A program made the translations under genes and the position numbers. From Limnobacter sp. (GTDB lineage: Bacteria > Pseudomonadota > Gammaproteobacteria > Burkholderiales > Burkholderiaceae_B), in contig JAAURO010000078.1 of assembly GCA_012032215.1 (NCBI GenBank), positions 1 to 7,260 of the forward strand: DNA of 7,260 bases, read 5' to 3'. Every line of letters begins with the position of its first letter. Positions within the stretch are counted from its first letter, which is position 1. Shown here one piece after another: positions 1 through 7,188 of this stretch. The notes below the pieces were generated by a model that saw only the letters and a list, made by a program, of their open reading frames with translations, was not told the DNA's origin and did no database searches.

Positions 1-1
1 C

Positions 2-538
2 ACCAGCCAACGAGAGACGCTTATCAATGCTGTGCAGGCCTACGATGCACTTTCAACTACACTTAAAACCTATGCAGGCAACTCGCTGGACACGCGAAAA
101 ATGAGAATCGCTTTGGCTGAATGCCAACAGCATTTTGATCGCTTGACCCAGCAACGCTTGCTTGCTGCAAAGGCTACAGAAAAAAGTATCCAAACCACCG
201 ACTCTAAACACGAAATGCGGGCGATCAATGAACGGGTTGAACCAGAGCTTCATCTGCCCCACTTTTTTCCTGCAACCAACGAGCGCCCCGTGTCGATTTA
301 TCTTGAAAACCGTCAGCAAGCATTAAAACAACTTCAACAGGTTGCCGATTTCTTTCGAGAAAACGAACCTCATTCTCCCATGTCTTACGCCATTGAACGC
401 ACTGTTCGCTGGGGACAACTGCCGCTCATAGAATTGATGAAAGAACTGATTACCGATGCCAATGCACTGGAAAATATCAGCAGCTTTCCGGTGTGGTTTC
501 TGCACCAAAACCCTAAAGAAGCCAATACGAACTCATGA
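2..538 (+). CDS. tssA: TssA (ImpA family), T6SS assembly/cap protein; C-terminal part, 5' end outside the window
   Basis: The frame is open from base 2 and ends at TGA 536-538, giving about 178 residues. The GTG at 32 is only an internal codon, since the frame reads through it from upstream. Recognition rests on the C-terminal block at about 310-440, where 'NRQQALKQLQQVADFFREN' is followed by 'EPHSPMSYAIERTVRWGQLP'. This is the hallmark of the short, ImpA-type TssA C-terminus: a tandem helix pair with EPHSP and a conserved RxxRWG. TssA is known to contact the baseplate and to prime or cap the growing tail tube and sheath in the cytoplasm. Its place directly upstream of tssB fits. After 'ENISSF' the family usually ends in a short G-V tail, but this frame goes on as PVWFLHQ... 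An extra T in TTT 485-487 would give SSFSGVV and a stop at 514-516, so the last 17 residues may be artefactual. Confidence 0.85.
   Translation, partial: TSQRETLINAVQAYDALSTTLKTYAGNSLDTRKMRIALAECQQHFDRLTQQRLLAAKATEKSIQTTDSKHEMRAINERVEPELHLPHFFPATNERPVSIYLENRQQALKQLQQVADFFRENEPHSPMSYAIERTVRWGQLPLIELMKELITDANALENISSFPVWFLHQNPKEANTNS
485..487 (+). other. possible one-base loss near the tssA 3' end
   Basis: The run TTT follows the codons for ENISS. With a fourth T the frame would read S-F-S-G-V-V-S-A-P-K-P and stop at TAA 514-516. That resembles the usual TssA ending more than the PVWFLHQNPKEANTNS actually encoded. The evidence is weaker than for the other frameshifts because TssA tails vary and the existing frame closes only 22 bases later. 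Confidence 0.35.
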
Positions 539-589
539 ACCATTCCGCCTTGCTCCAACCCCTTCACTTTTTAAAAAGGAAAAACACTT
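539..589 (+). promoter_or_regulatory. tssA-tssB spacer with the tssB Shine-Dalgarno (AAGGA, 576-580)
   Basis: This is the only intergenic stretch of any size in the window (51 bases, or 73 if tssA really ends at 516). AAGGA at 576-580 sits nine bases before the tssB ATG at 590 and fixes that start. It overlaps a perfect 12-base palindrome, CTTTTT/AAAAAG at 567-578, which has no loop and is A/T-rich, so a stable hairpin is unlikely. I see no convincing -35/-10 pair and no terminator, so tssA and tssB are probably co-transcribed. Confidence 0.7.
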
Positions 590-1122
590 ATGTCTGAAAG
601 CGCTCAGCACAAAATTAAACGCGTTCGCCCACCCCGCGTTCTTCTGACCGTTGACGTTGAAACCAATGGTGCCATTGAAAAAGTGGAGCTGCCTTTTGTT
701 GTCGGCGTGATGGGTGATTTCACAGGCAACGCCCCCAAAGAAGCGCTAAAGCCTATTCATGAGCGCCGATTTACCACAATCGACCGTGAAAACTTCGATG
801 AAGTGATGAAAAAATGGGCCCTGGTCTTCAATTCAAAGTGAGCAACGAGCTTGAAAAAAATGGCACTGATTTGTCAATCAATCTTTCATTCGATGGCATG
901 AACAGTTTTTCCCCTGAAGCGATTGTGGAACAAGTACCTGCCCTTAAGGAGCTACTGGAAATTCGCAATCAAATTACGGAGATTGAAAAACAGGCCAATA
1001 AATATCCACAGCTTGAAGCTTTGCTCCAAGATGTTTTTGAAAACCCAGAGAACATGAAAAAGCTAATCAGCGAAATCAAACAAATCAAGCTGGACAAACT
1101 GGAGCAAGCCAACAATGACTGA
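590..1122 (+). CDS. tssB: TssB (VipA/ImpB), small T6SS sheath subunit; split by a -1 base frameshift
   Basis: TssB pairs with TssC to form the contractile sheath around the Hcp tube in the cytoplasm. Fragment 1 (590-841, 83 residues) carries the family N-terminus: basic RVRPPRV, then PFVVGVMGDFTG at about residues 35-46 and ERRFTTIDRENFDEVM at 58-73. Fragment 2 (from about 814 to TGA 1122) carries the rest: GPGLQFKVSNEL, LSINLSFDGMNSFSPEAIV, then the helical VPALKELLEIRNQI region. Adding one A to the run of six at 809-814 joins them as ...EVMKKMGPGLQFKVSNEL..., about 177 residues, normal for the family. As written, translation from 590 stops at 841 after WALVFNSK. Start: ATG with AAGGA nine bases upstream. 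The 3' end overlaps tssC by 8 bases (ATGACTGA). The identification is secure; whether the break is real is doubtful. Confidence 0.93.
809..814 (+). other. frameshift site in tssB (run of six A)
   Basis: The reading is ATG AAA AAA TGG. One more A gives ATG AAA AAA ATG GGC and restores the conserved continuation KKMGPGLQFKVSN. Fragment 1 otherwise ends at TGA 839-841. Confidence 0.85.
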
Positions 1123-2612
1123 CAAAACCGTAGAACAAAACACCCATGGTTCCTCACAAACCGCACAAAAACCCTATGAAGAAGGCAGTTATTTAGACCT
1201 TGCAGTCAAAGCCACGCGCTCTACGGAAGACAAAACCGTTGCAAGCCTGCTTGAAGGGTTGGTCAAGGCGGCCACGCGCAATACCATTAAAACCGACAAA
1301 AGCGTAACGCGTACTTTGCGCAAGGCAGAAGCTGCCATTGACGAGATGATCAGCAACCAACTGCGTGTGATTATGCACCAAGAGGCTTTTCAAAAACTGG
1401 AGGGCAGTTGGCGTGGTTTGCACTACTTGGTCATGAACACCGAGACCAGTAAAACCTTACAAATTAAAGCATTTAATATCGACAAAAAACGCTTCATAAG
1501 GATTTGGAGCATCCGCCATACGCACTTCGATCAAAGACCACATGTTCAAATCGATTTACGAAGCAGAATTTGGTACCCCAGGCGGCAAACCGTATGGCGC
1601 ACTCATTGGAGACTATGCGTTCAGCAATCACCCTCAAGACGTTGAAATTTTGCAAGGTATGGCCCATATTTGCGCAGCCGCCCTATGCCCTTTCATTACC
1701 TCGCCTTCCCCCAAGTTGTTTGATCGCGACAACTGGGCTGAGGTAATGAGTGCCCTGGATCTTGAAAAACTCTTTATGGGCGAAAAACACATTGAATGGA
1801 ATGCCTTTCGCGCAAGTGAAGACTCACGCTTTGTTGTCATGACCTTGCCACGTGTGATTGCCCGCAGAAGTTACGGGCAAGACACCAAACCAGTTGAAGC
1901 ATTCAGTTTTGAAGAACTACCGCCGAACGGAGTGCCCACCAATGAGCAATTTTGCTGGTTCAATTCTGCCTACGCGCTTGGCGCGCGAATGACAGATGCC
2001 TTTGCAAAATATGGCTGGTGCGTGGCTATTCGTGGCGAGAAAAATGGTGGCAAAGTCGAAAACCTACCCATTCATACCTACACCGGACACGATGGCGATG
2101 GTGAAATAATATGCCCCACGGAACAACTGATTACCGACCGACGCTCAGGAGAATTCGACAAACTTGGTTTTATTGCGCTTAGCAATCACAAAGACAATTC
2201 ATTTTCTGTTTTCTACGGAGGCGAAACCGTTCAACAAGCCAAAGTCTACGACGATCACCTCGCTACCGAAAATGCACAAGTCAGTGCCAGGCTGCCTTAC
2301 ATCATGGCCACTTCCCGAATTGGCCATTACCTCAAGGTGATGGGCCGCGCCATGATAGCAAGCAGCAAAGAGGCACCTGAAATACAACGCGAAATTACAC
2401 GTTGGGTCATGGGCTATGTCAACAAATCAGAAGATGCAGGGCCTGAACTGCGAGCCAAACATCCCCTGAAAGATGCACAAATCCAAGTGATGCCGGTCCC
2501 TGGTGATGCGGGTGCCTACCAAATCATTGCGCACTTACTGCCCTGGTTGCAGGTTGAAAAACTTGATTTTTCACTGCGCACGGTTACACGTATACCCGCG
2601 CCCAAAAAATAA
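1115..2612 (+). CDS. tssC: TssC (VipB/ImpC), large T6SS sheath subunit; split by two close frameshifts
   Basis: TssC is the main contractile sheath protein, forming a heterodimer with TssB. The N-terminal part (1115 to about 1490) encodes an acidic/polar leader, a helical region ([14 protein letters not shown]) and the family block [17 protein letters not shown], with W at residue 99. The C-terminal part (about 1512 to TAA 2612) encodes [63 protein letters not shown] and the long RIGHYLKVM to [10 protein letters not shown] helices. The join at 1484-1517 needs two added bases. The middle frame supplies LHKDLE, the expected piece between DKK and the [12 protein letters not shown] block. The repaired product is about 499 residues, usual for TssC. 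As written, translation from 1115 runs out of family sequence after DKK and stops at 1645; the C-terminal frame has an ATG at 1542. The start is coupled to the tssB stop by an 8-base overlap. There is no ribosome-site evidence for two separate proteins. Confidence 0.94.
1484..1489 (+). other. first frameshift site in tssC (run of six A)
   Basis: GAC AAA AAA CGC is followed in this frame by TTC ATA AGG, which is not TssC-like. With a seventh A the frame becomes GAC AAA AAA ACG CTT CAT AAG GAT TTG GAG, coding [10 protein letters not shown], which fits the family. An added C after CGC (giving DKKRLHKDLE) would also work, so the exact base is uncertain. Confidence 0.75.
1509..1517 (+). other. second frameshift site in tssC
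   Basis: Between the KDLE codons (1498-1509) and the codons for [16 protein letters not shown] (from 1515) one more base is needed. Adding a C to CC 1513-1514 gives [14 protein letters not shown]; adding a G after GAG gives [14 protein letters not shown]. Both are plausible, so the position is known only to within about eight bases. A single extra base across the whole interval would also restore the outer frames, but it would destroy the well-fitting KDLE segment and, at most positions, meet the stop at 1497. Confidence 0.7.
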
Positions 2613-2629
2613 TCGAAACCGATTGCAAA

Positions 2630-4084
2630 ATGATCCATTCAACCCTGCTTGCCAATAACCTCACAGAGGAAAGTGCAACCCAACGCCGCAGACGCTATGG
2701 GTTGCAACGTGTCGTTTGTGAAATTGACGCTCTATTGGCTGCACAGTTGGATGTCATTTTGCATCACCCCACGTTTCAACAACTGGAAGCATCCTGGAGA
2801 AGCTTGTACGCCTTGGTTTGTATTGCACAAGACCCTTTGCAACACAGCGCACTTGCAAACTCCAATTTGATTCAAATCAAAATGCTTTCAATCAGCTGGC
2901 GTGAAGTGGGCCGCGATTTGGAGCATGTCAATGACCCTGAGCAGAGTGAACTGTTCAAACTCATTTACTCTCACGGCCTGGACATGCCGGGTGCAAACCC
3001 CTTCAGTGTTTTGGTGGGCGACTATAAAATCAGTCACGGTTTTCAAACGCACCGAATGGTCGATGACACAGCCACGCTCAGTGGCTTGTCGTATATTGCG
3101 TCGGCTGCATTGTGCCCATTCATTACAGGCGTAGACAAACGGCTGTTTGACGTCACTTCCATGCAAGCGATTACCATCGAACCGCAGCGGCTGGAAAAAC
3201 TCTTTAACGGGCCCAGCCATTCAGACTGGAGGCAGCTGCGCCAAGAAGAGAACACGCGCTTTTTGGGTCTTACTTTTCCCGACATTTTGCTGCGTAGCCC
3301 TTATATTCTGGATGGTGATGGCGGCAGGCTGCGCTATCGTGAAACCACACACCAGGCAGAAAATGACTATTTGTGGGGAAACAGCGCGTATGCTTACGCC
3401 TCCACACTGATGAAAACCTTTGCTGAAACGGGCTGGTTCGTCAACTTAAGTAAAGGCCTGTCAGAGGTGTTTTATGAAGCCGATCACGATGCCCCGGTTG
3501 ATCAACGCCTTCAACACTATTTACCGTTTGGCATGGACCCGTATTGCGTGGCGCCCCGAGCAACCACTTCGGTTCAACTTGATACACACACTGAACGCAC
3601 TTTGGCTCAACTGGGTTTTATTCCGCTAAGCAGTCGGCACAGCCAACAGGACAGTCGCTTTTATTACAGCCCTTCTGTCAATCAACCCAAGGAATACATG
3701 GACGGCATTGCCACAACCAATGCCCGCATGACAGCTTGCCTGGCCTACACCTTTGGTGCCTCACGGATTGCACACCACCTCAAAGTGTATGGCCGAAGCC
3801 GTATTGGCAGTGACACCACCAGCAGCACCATTCAGCGTGACATCAGCCAATACCTTCACCATTACACCACACGCAACGTAGAAGGACTTTCAGCAGAACG
3901 GTTAAAAAAACCTTTGGCGAATTACCGTGTCACGGTACAACGGCGTTTGGGTGTCAGTGGCAGTTACAGCAGCGTGATTCACCTCCAACCGCATGGTCAA
4001 TGTGATCAGGTTATGGGAGAAATTCGCCTGGCAACCAGCACCCGCATGGCGGAAAACAACGTTACAGGAATCACTCAGGAATGA
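2630..4084 (+). CDS. impD: second TssC-family protein (ImpD type), intact
   Basis: This intact protein of 484 residues has the TssC/EvpB architecture along its full length: HPTFQQLEASWRSLYALV (W at residue 56), VLVGDYKISH (about 128-136), [10 protein letters not shown] (158-167), RFLGLTFPDILLRSPY (210-225), DYLWGNSAYAYAS (246-258), LGFIPLSSR, and the C-terminal ATTNARMTACLAYTFGASRIAHHLKVYGRS block. Its match to the neighbouring TssC is clear but distant. Compared with TssC it lacks about 43 residues before the WR(G/S)L motif, the region that in characterised sheaths holds the ClpV-recognition helix and the inter-subunit linker. Paralogous TssC pairs in this order (ImpC, ImpD) are known from rhizobial imp clusters. 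The role is not certain: a minor sheath or cap-like subunit is my inference. ATG 2630 follows tssC by 17 bases with no strong Shine-Dalgarno. The stop overlaps tagJ as ATGA. Confidence 0.88.
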   Translation: MIHSTLLANNLTEESATQRRRRYGLQRVVCEIDALLAAQLDVILHHPTFQQLEASWRSLYALVCIAQDPLQHSALANSNLIQIKMLSISWREVGRDLEHVNDPEQSELFKLIYSHGLDMPGANPFSVLVGDYKISHGFQTHRMVDDTATLSGLSYIASAALCPFITGVDKRLFDVTSMQAITIEPQRLEKLFNGPSHSDWRQLRQEENTRFLGLTFPDILLRSPYILDGDGGRLRYRETTHQAENDYLWGNSAYAYASTLMKTFAETGWFVNLSKGLSEVFYEADHDAPVDQRLQHYLPFGMDPYCVAPRATTSVQLDTHTERTLAQLGFIPLSSRHSQQDSRFYYSPSVNQPKEYMDGIATTNARMTACLAYTFGASRIAHHLKVYGRSRIGSDTTSSTIQRDISQYLHHYTTRNVEGLSAERLKKPLANYRVTVQRRLGVSGSYSSVIHLQPHGQCDQVMGEIRLATSTRMAENNVTGITQE

Positions 4085-4904
4085 CGAGCACCTCAAGCAT
4101 TCTGCAGGCCTTCAGCCAAGGGCAATTAAGCGCGGCCATTGAACAAGCCACTTCGCTTCTAAAACACGCTCCTCAAGAGCATTCACTTCGAAGTCTTTTG
4201 GTACAGCTTTTGTGTTTTGCGCAAGCCTGGCAACGTGCAGACCAACATTTGGAAACCTATCAGCGCCTGTGTCCAGAAGAATCCAAAAAGAAGCACACAC
4301 TTGGCGGCAATTGATTCGCGCAGCCCATGAACGCCAAGCCGTTTTTCAGGAAGGTGCGGCGCCCAATACACTGCATCCCCCCAGTGTGTGTATTGAACAC
4401 ACTTTGGAGCGTTTGCTGCACTGGCGTGAAGGCAGAGCACTTGCTGCGGATCACCCTGCTGTTTTAAACGACAAATGTCTACCCACCTGGAATGTGGATG
4501 GTCAGCAAGCCGAACAGGTTCGAGATGCGGATGATGTGCTGGGCGGCATCATGGAAGTGCTCACACCAGAAGGCAGCTACTACTGGGTGGACCTCGCTGA
4601 CATTGAAAACCTCACCCTGGCTCCTTTTACCAAACCCTTAGACAGACTTTGGCGCGATGCCAAACTCACCCTGGTCGCTGACAAAACACCCAACGGCAAA
4701 ACCGAGTACCGCGTATTCGTTCCGCTTATTTACCCACAGCTTGAACCCAATGAATCGGCACAAGTGGGCCGAATTACAAACTGGGTGCAAGCACACGGCC
4801 AGGTTCGTGGGCAAGGGCTGAAAATGTTCTGGCTCAATGAAAATTCACACCATCTCTATGACTGCGGTTGCATTCAAGCCGTGAAGGAAAACGTGCATGC
4901 CTAA
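4081..4904 (+). CDS. tagJ: TagJ/ImpE family T6SS accessory protein; split by a frameshift
   Basis: Fragment 1 (4081-4314) encodes a TPR-like helical N-terminus: AFSQGQLSAAIEQATSLL, SLRSLLVQLLCFAQAWQRAD, HLETYQRLCPEES. This is typical of ImpE. Fragment 2 (from about 4290 to TAA 4904) holds HTWRQLIRAAHERQAVFQEG, then the diagnostic RDADDVLGGIMEVLTPEGSY and YWVDLADIENL, and DRLWRDAKLTL. One added A in the run of five at 4285-4289 joins them as CPEESKKEAHTWRQLI, about 274 residues, the normal family size. As written, fragment 1 stops after HTLGGN at 4314. In Pseudomonas aeruginosa the TagJ homologue binds the TssB N-terminus, and TagJ-type proteins are linked to sheath recycling by ClpV. It is accessory rather than core. 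The start overlaps the upstream stop by 4 bases; AGGA at 4066-4069 is a plausible, rather distant ribosome site. Confidence 0.9.
4285..4289 (+). other. frameshift site in tagJ (run of five A)
   Basis: TCC AAA AAG AAG CAC leads to a stop at 4312-4314. A sixth A gives TCC AAA AAA GAA GCA CAC ACT TGG CGG, coding SKKEAHTWR, which runs straight into the conserved WRQLIRA block. Confidence 0.82.
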
Positions 4905-5376
4905 CCCGGAGCAAATTGTCACGCCAGTGTCTGGTCTGATGAACCGCTTGCGTTCAGATTGCAGACCTGCGCGCAACACGGCCGAGCTGGCACGCGCCAT
5001 CAAAGCAGACATTCAGGAATCACTGGAACATCTGTTGAATACACGTTTGCAGCGGCCAATTGGCTCACTTCGCTACCGTGAATTGAACCGGCTTGCTGAA
5101 TTACGGCTTAACCGACTTCACCCATTTTTGTTTGCGCAAGAAAGCCACCGCGAGCAGTTTCGCAAACAGGTGTTGGCAACGATTCAGCTGTTTGAACCAC
5201 GTCTAACCGATGTGGAAGTGATTTTAGCACCTCACCAGGAAGACCAGCCACAACAATTAAATATGACTATTGAAGCAAACTACGCCTTGCCTGCCCGTGA
5301 TGTGTACATGCAATTCCATTCTGCATTTTACTCATCCACCCGGCAGGTGGAGATAAGGGAATGTCAGCATGGATAA
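4897..5376 (+). CDS. tssE: TssE (ImpF), gp25-like T6SS baseplate protein
   Basis: This intact protein of 159 residues is homologous to phage T4 gp25, part of the baseplate wedge that initiates sheath polymerisation. Visible family marks are the N-terminal SGLMNRLRSD segment, the helix ending in LEHLLNTR (about residues 43-50) and the key IQLFEPRL motif (96-103), in which the E-P-R-L core is the gp25 signature. These are followed by DVEVIL and a strand-rich C-terminus (LNMTIEANYAL...DVYMQFHSAF). The start ATG overlaps the tagJ stop by 8 bases (ATGCCTAA), and AAGGA at 4884-4888 lies eight bases upstream, so the start is well supported. It sits directly before tssF, as in most T6SS clusters. Unlike four of its neighbours it is unbroken. 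Confidence 0.9.
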   Translation: MPNPEQIVTPVSGLMNRLRSDCRPARNTAELARAIKADIQESLEHLLNTRLQRPIGSLRYRELNRLAELRLNRLHPFLFAQESHREQFRKQVLATIQLFEPRLTDVEVILAPHQEDQPQQLNMTIEANYALPARDVYMQFHSAFYSSTRQVEIRECQHG

Positions 5377-7188
5377 GCTCTGGCAGGCTTACAATGCTGA
5401 ATTGGCGGCGCTTCGCCAATTGGGTGCAGAGTTTGCAGAACAGCACCCCCAGGTTGCCGCGCATTTGTCGCTTCGCGACGAACAGGTGGAAGACCCCCAT
5501 GTGTCACGTTTGCTCGAAGGAGTTGCCCTGCAGACTGCACGCATTCGGGTCAATCTTGATCATGATTTTCCTGAACTTACGCAAGCATTAATCGGCACAC
5601 TTTACCCAGATTACCACGCGCCGGTTCCTTCTCAGTCGATTGTGCAGTTCAGTTTGATAGAGCAAGCTCCCGCCCCAGTGTGCATTGAAGCAGGTAGCCA
5701 ACTGACCACACCGCAGGCTGACAAGCCTTGCCTTTTCCGGGTCAATGACACAATCAGCGTGCTACCTGCGCGTTTGTCAGATGTGCGTTGGCAAGCAGCC
5801 CCGGTTGCCGCACCCAAATTGCCAAAGCCCTATGAAGCCGTATTGCAAGCCAAACTGACACCTTCTGCCAATGCCCAGTGGAGCACCATCACAGACGATT
5901 CACTGCGGTTTTACATCAGTGCCTCAGAACCGGCTTCTTTCTCGCTGTACCAAGCCCTGCTCAACCAAACGGTAGGAGTTGCTATTGCAGGGGAAGTGAA
6001 TGGCGAAGAAGCGGTTGTTTACCTGCCACCCGAGGCGTTACAACCTTACGGTCTGGATCAAGCCTCACCAGGTTTAGACGGGCGGAGTTCGGCAGCGCAT
6101 CACCAGTTGAGTGATTTTTTCCTGTTTCCCAAGCGGTTTTTGTTTGTGGAATTGCAGCAATTGATCAGCACCGAGACCGGATTCAATTGCTGGGCAAAAT
6201 TTCAGCATGGTTTTACACTTTATTTTTATTGTCGGCACACCGACTCGACCCTCAGCACACAAGTCAACAACAAAAGCCTGGCTTTGGGTTGCGCTTCAGT
6301 CATCAATTTGTTTGAAGCACCCGTGGTTCCCATTCCTGCCAAGGATGTCGGCATAGAAGCCCTGCTTCAGGTTGACCCGGCACACAGCCACCATGCCGAC
6401 ATTTACCGGTTAAAAACCCTCACTGCACACAACAGCCGTGGGCAAGCCCAACACCTGCAACCCTTTTACAAAACACGGCAAACGCAAAAAAACACAACAC
6501 TGTACTGGACCAGCCGACGAGAACCCGCCAACCAAAGTTACCGGGTCAATACCCGGGAAGCCCAGGTCAACACCTTTGTCAGCCTGGTCGATGACCAGTT
6601 TGAAATCACCGGGCAAAAAAGCGATTGGATCATCGAAGGCCGTGCCTGGTGCACCAATCGGCAATGGCCCAATGAACTGCTCCTTCGGACGAAGACCCTA
6701 TGATGGCACTGACACCCGCCAAAACCAATGTGCGTGTAAGTTGCCTGGAAAAGCCCACGCCAAGTCGCTTGCCGCCCCAAGGCCAGGCAAGCCGCTGGCA
6801 ATTGGTGCATGGTTTGTCACTGCAGTCATTTGCGGGCGAATCGGGTTTACAGGTTTTAAAAGACACACTCATGCTGTACAGCATGGGCAATGTGTCTGCC
6901 ACTGAAGGCCACATTGAAGCGCTTAAGCACATTGAATTGCAGCCCGCCACCACACTGCTGCATCAGGGGGAACACACCGCATTGTGCCGGGGCACGCACA
7001 TTCACATCACACTGAGTCAATCGTACAGCCGTCATCACCAGTGTTATTTGTTGGGTTGTTTACTGCATCGCTTTTTTGCTTCGCTTTGCAGCATCAATAC
7101 TTTTACCCAATTAAGTTTTTATTCACCACAAGAAACGGAACCTCTACTGCAATGGTCACCACAAACGGGTACGCAACCCATACTCTAA
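5369..7188 (+). CDS. tssF: TssF (ImpG/VasA), T6SS baseplate protein; split by a frameshift
   Basis: TssF forms the baseplate wedge with TssG, TssE and TssK. Fragment 1 (5369-6703, 444 residues) shows the family N-terminus LWQAYNAELAALRQLGAEFA, EDPHVSRLLEG (about 41-51) and LYPDYHAPVPSQSIVQF (78-94). Further on come a cysteine-containing FRVNDT segment, LSDFFLFPKRFLFVEL, INLFEAPVVPI and WCTNRQWPNELLL. Fragment 2 (from about 6689 to TAA 7188) continues with KPTPSRLPPQGQASRWQLVH, GLSLQSFAGESGLQVLKDTL, LCRGTHIHITLSQ, LGCLLHRFFASLCSINTFTQL and the usual ending WSPQTGTQPIL. One added base at GG 6687-6688 joins them as NELLLRDEDPMMALTPAK, about 606 residues, the normal size. As written, translation stops at 6703, which removes the last quarter. 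AAGGGA at 5355-5360 lies eight bases before the ATG, which overlaps the tssE stop by 8 bases. Confidence 0.94.
6687..6688 (+). other. frameshift site in tssF (GG)
   Basis: CTT CGG ACG AAG ACC CTA TGA ends the first frame. A third G gives CTT CGG GAC GAA GAC CCT ATG ATG GCA CTG, coding LRDEDPMMAL, and opens the frame that carries the conserved TssF C-terminus. The exact base could lie a few positions either side. Confidence 0.78.

Noticed and set aside
567..578. Perfect palindrome CTTTTT/AAAAAG before tssB as a possible operator or hairpin
   Set aside because: It has no loop and is A/T only apart from its ends. It is most simply explained as a T run next to an A-rich Shine-Dalgarno.
590..1122. 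Two separate small genes in place of tssB
   Set aside because: The two pieces match consecutive parts of one TssB, overlap by only a few codons, and the second has no ribosome site apart from the A run. A one-base repair restores the normal family length.
6438..6905. A 155-codon open frame in the third frame across the tssF break
   Set aside because: Its translation is low in family-like pattern (rich in P, G, K and T), and the conserved TssF residues lie in the two other frames. It is a shadow.
6630..6953. Minus-strand open frames, for example about 107 codons here and 110 codons at 2888-3220
   Set aside because: All minus-strand frames lie fully inside well-recognised + strand genes, lack ribosome sites and show no recognisable domain.
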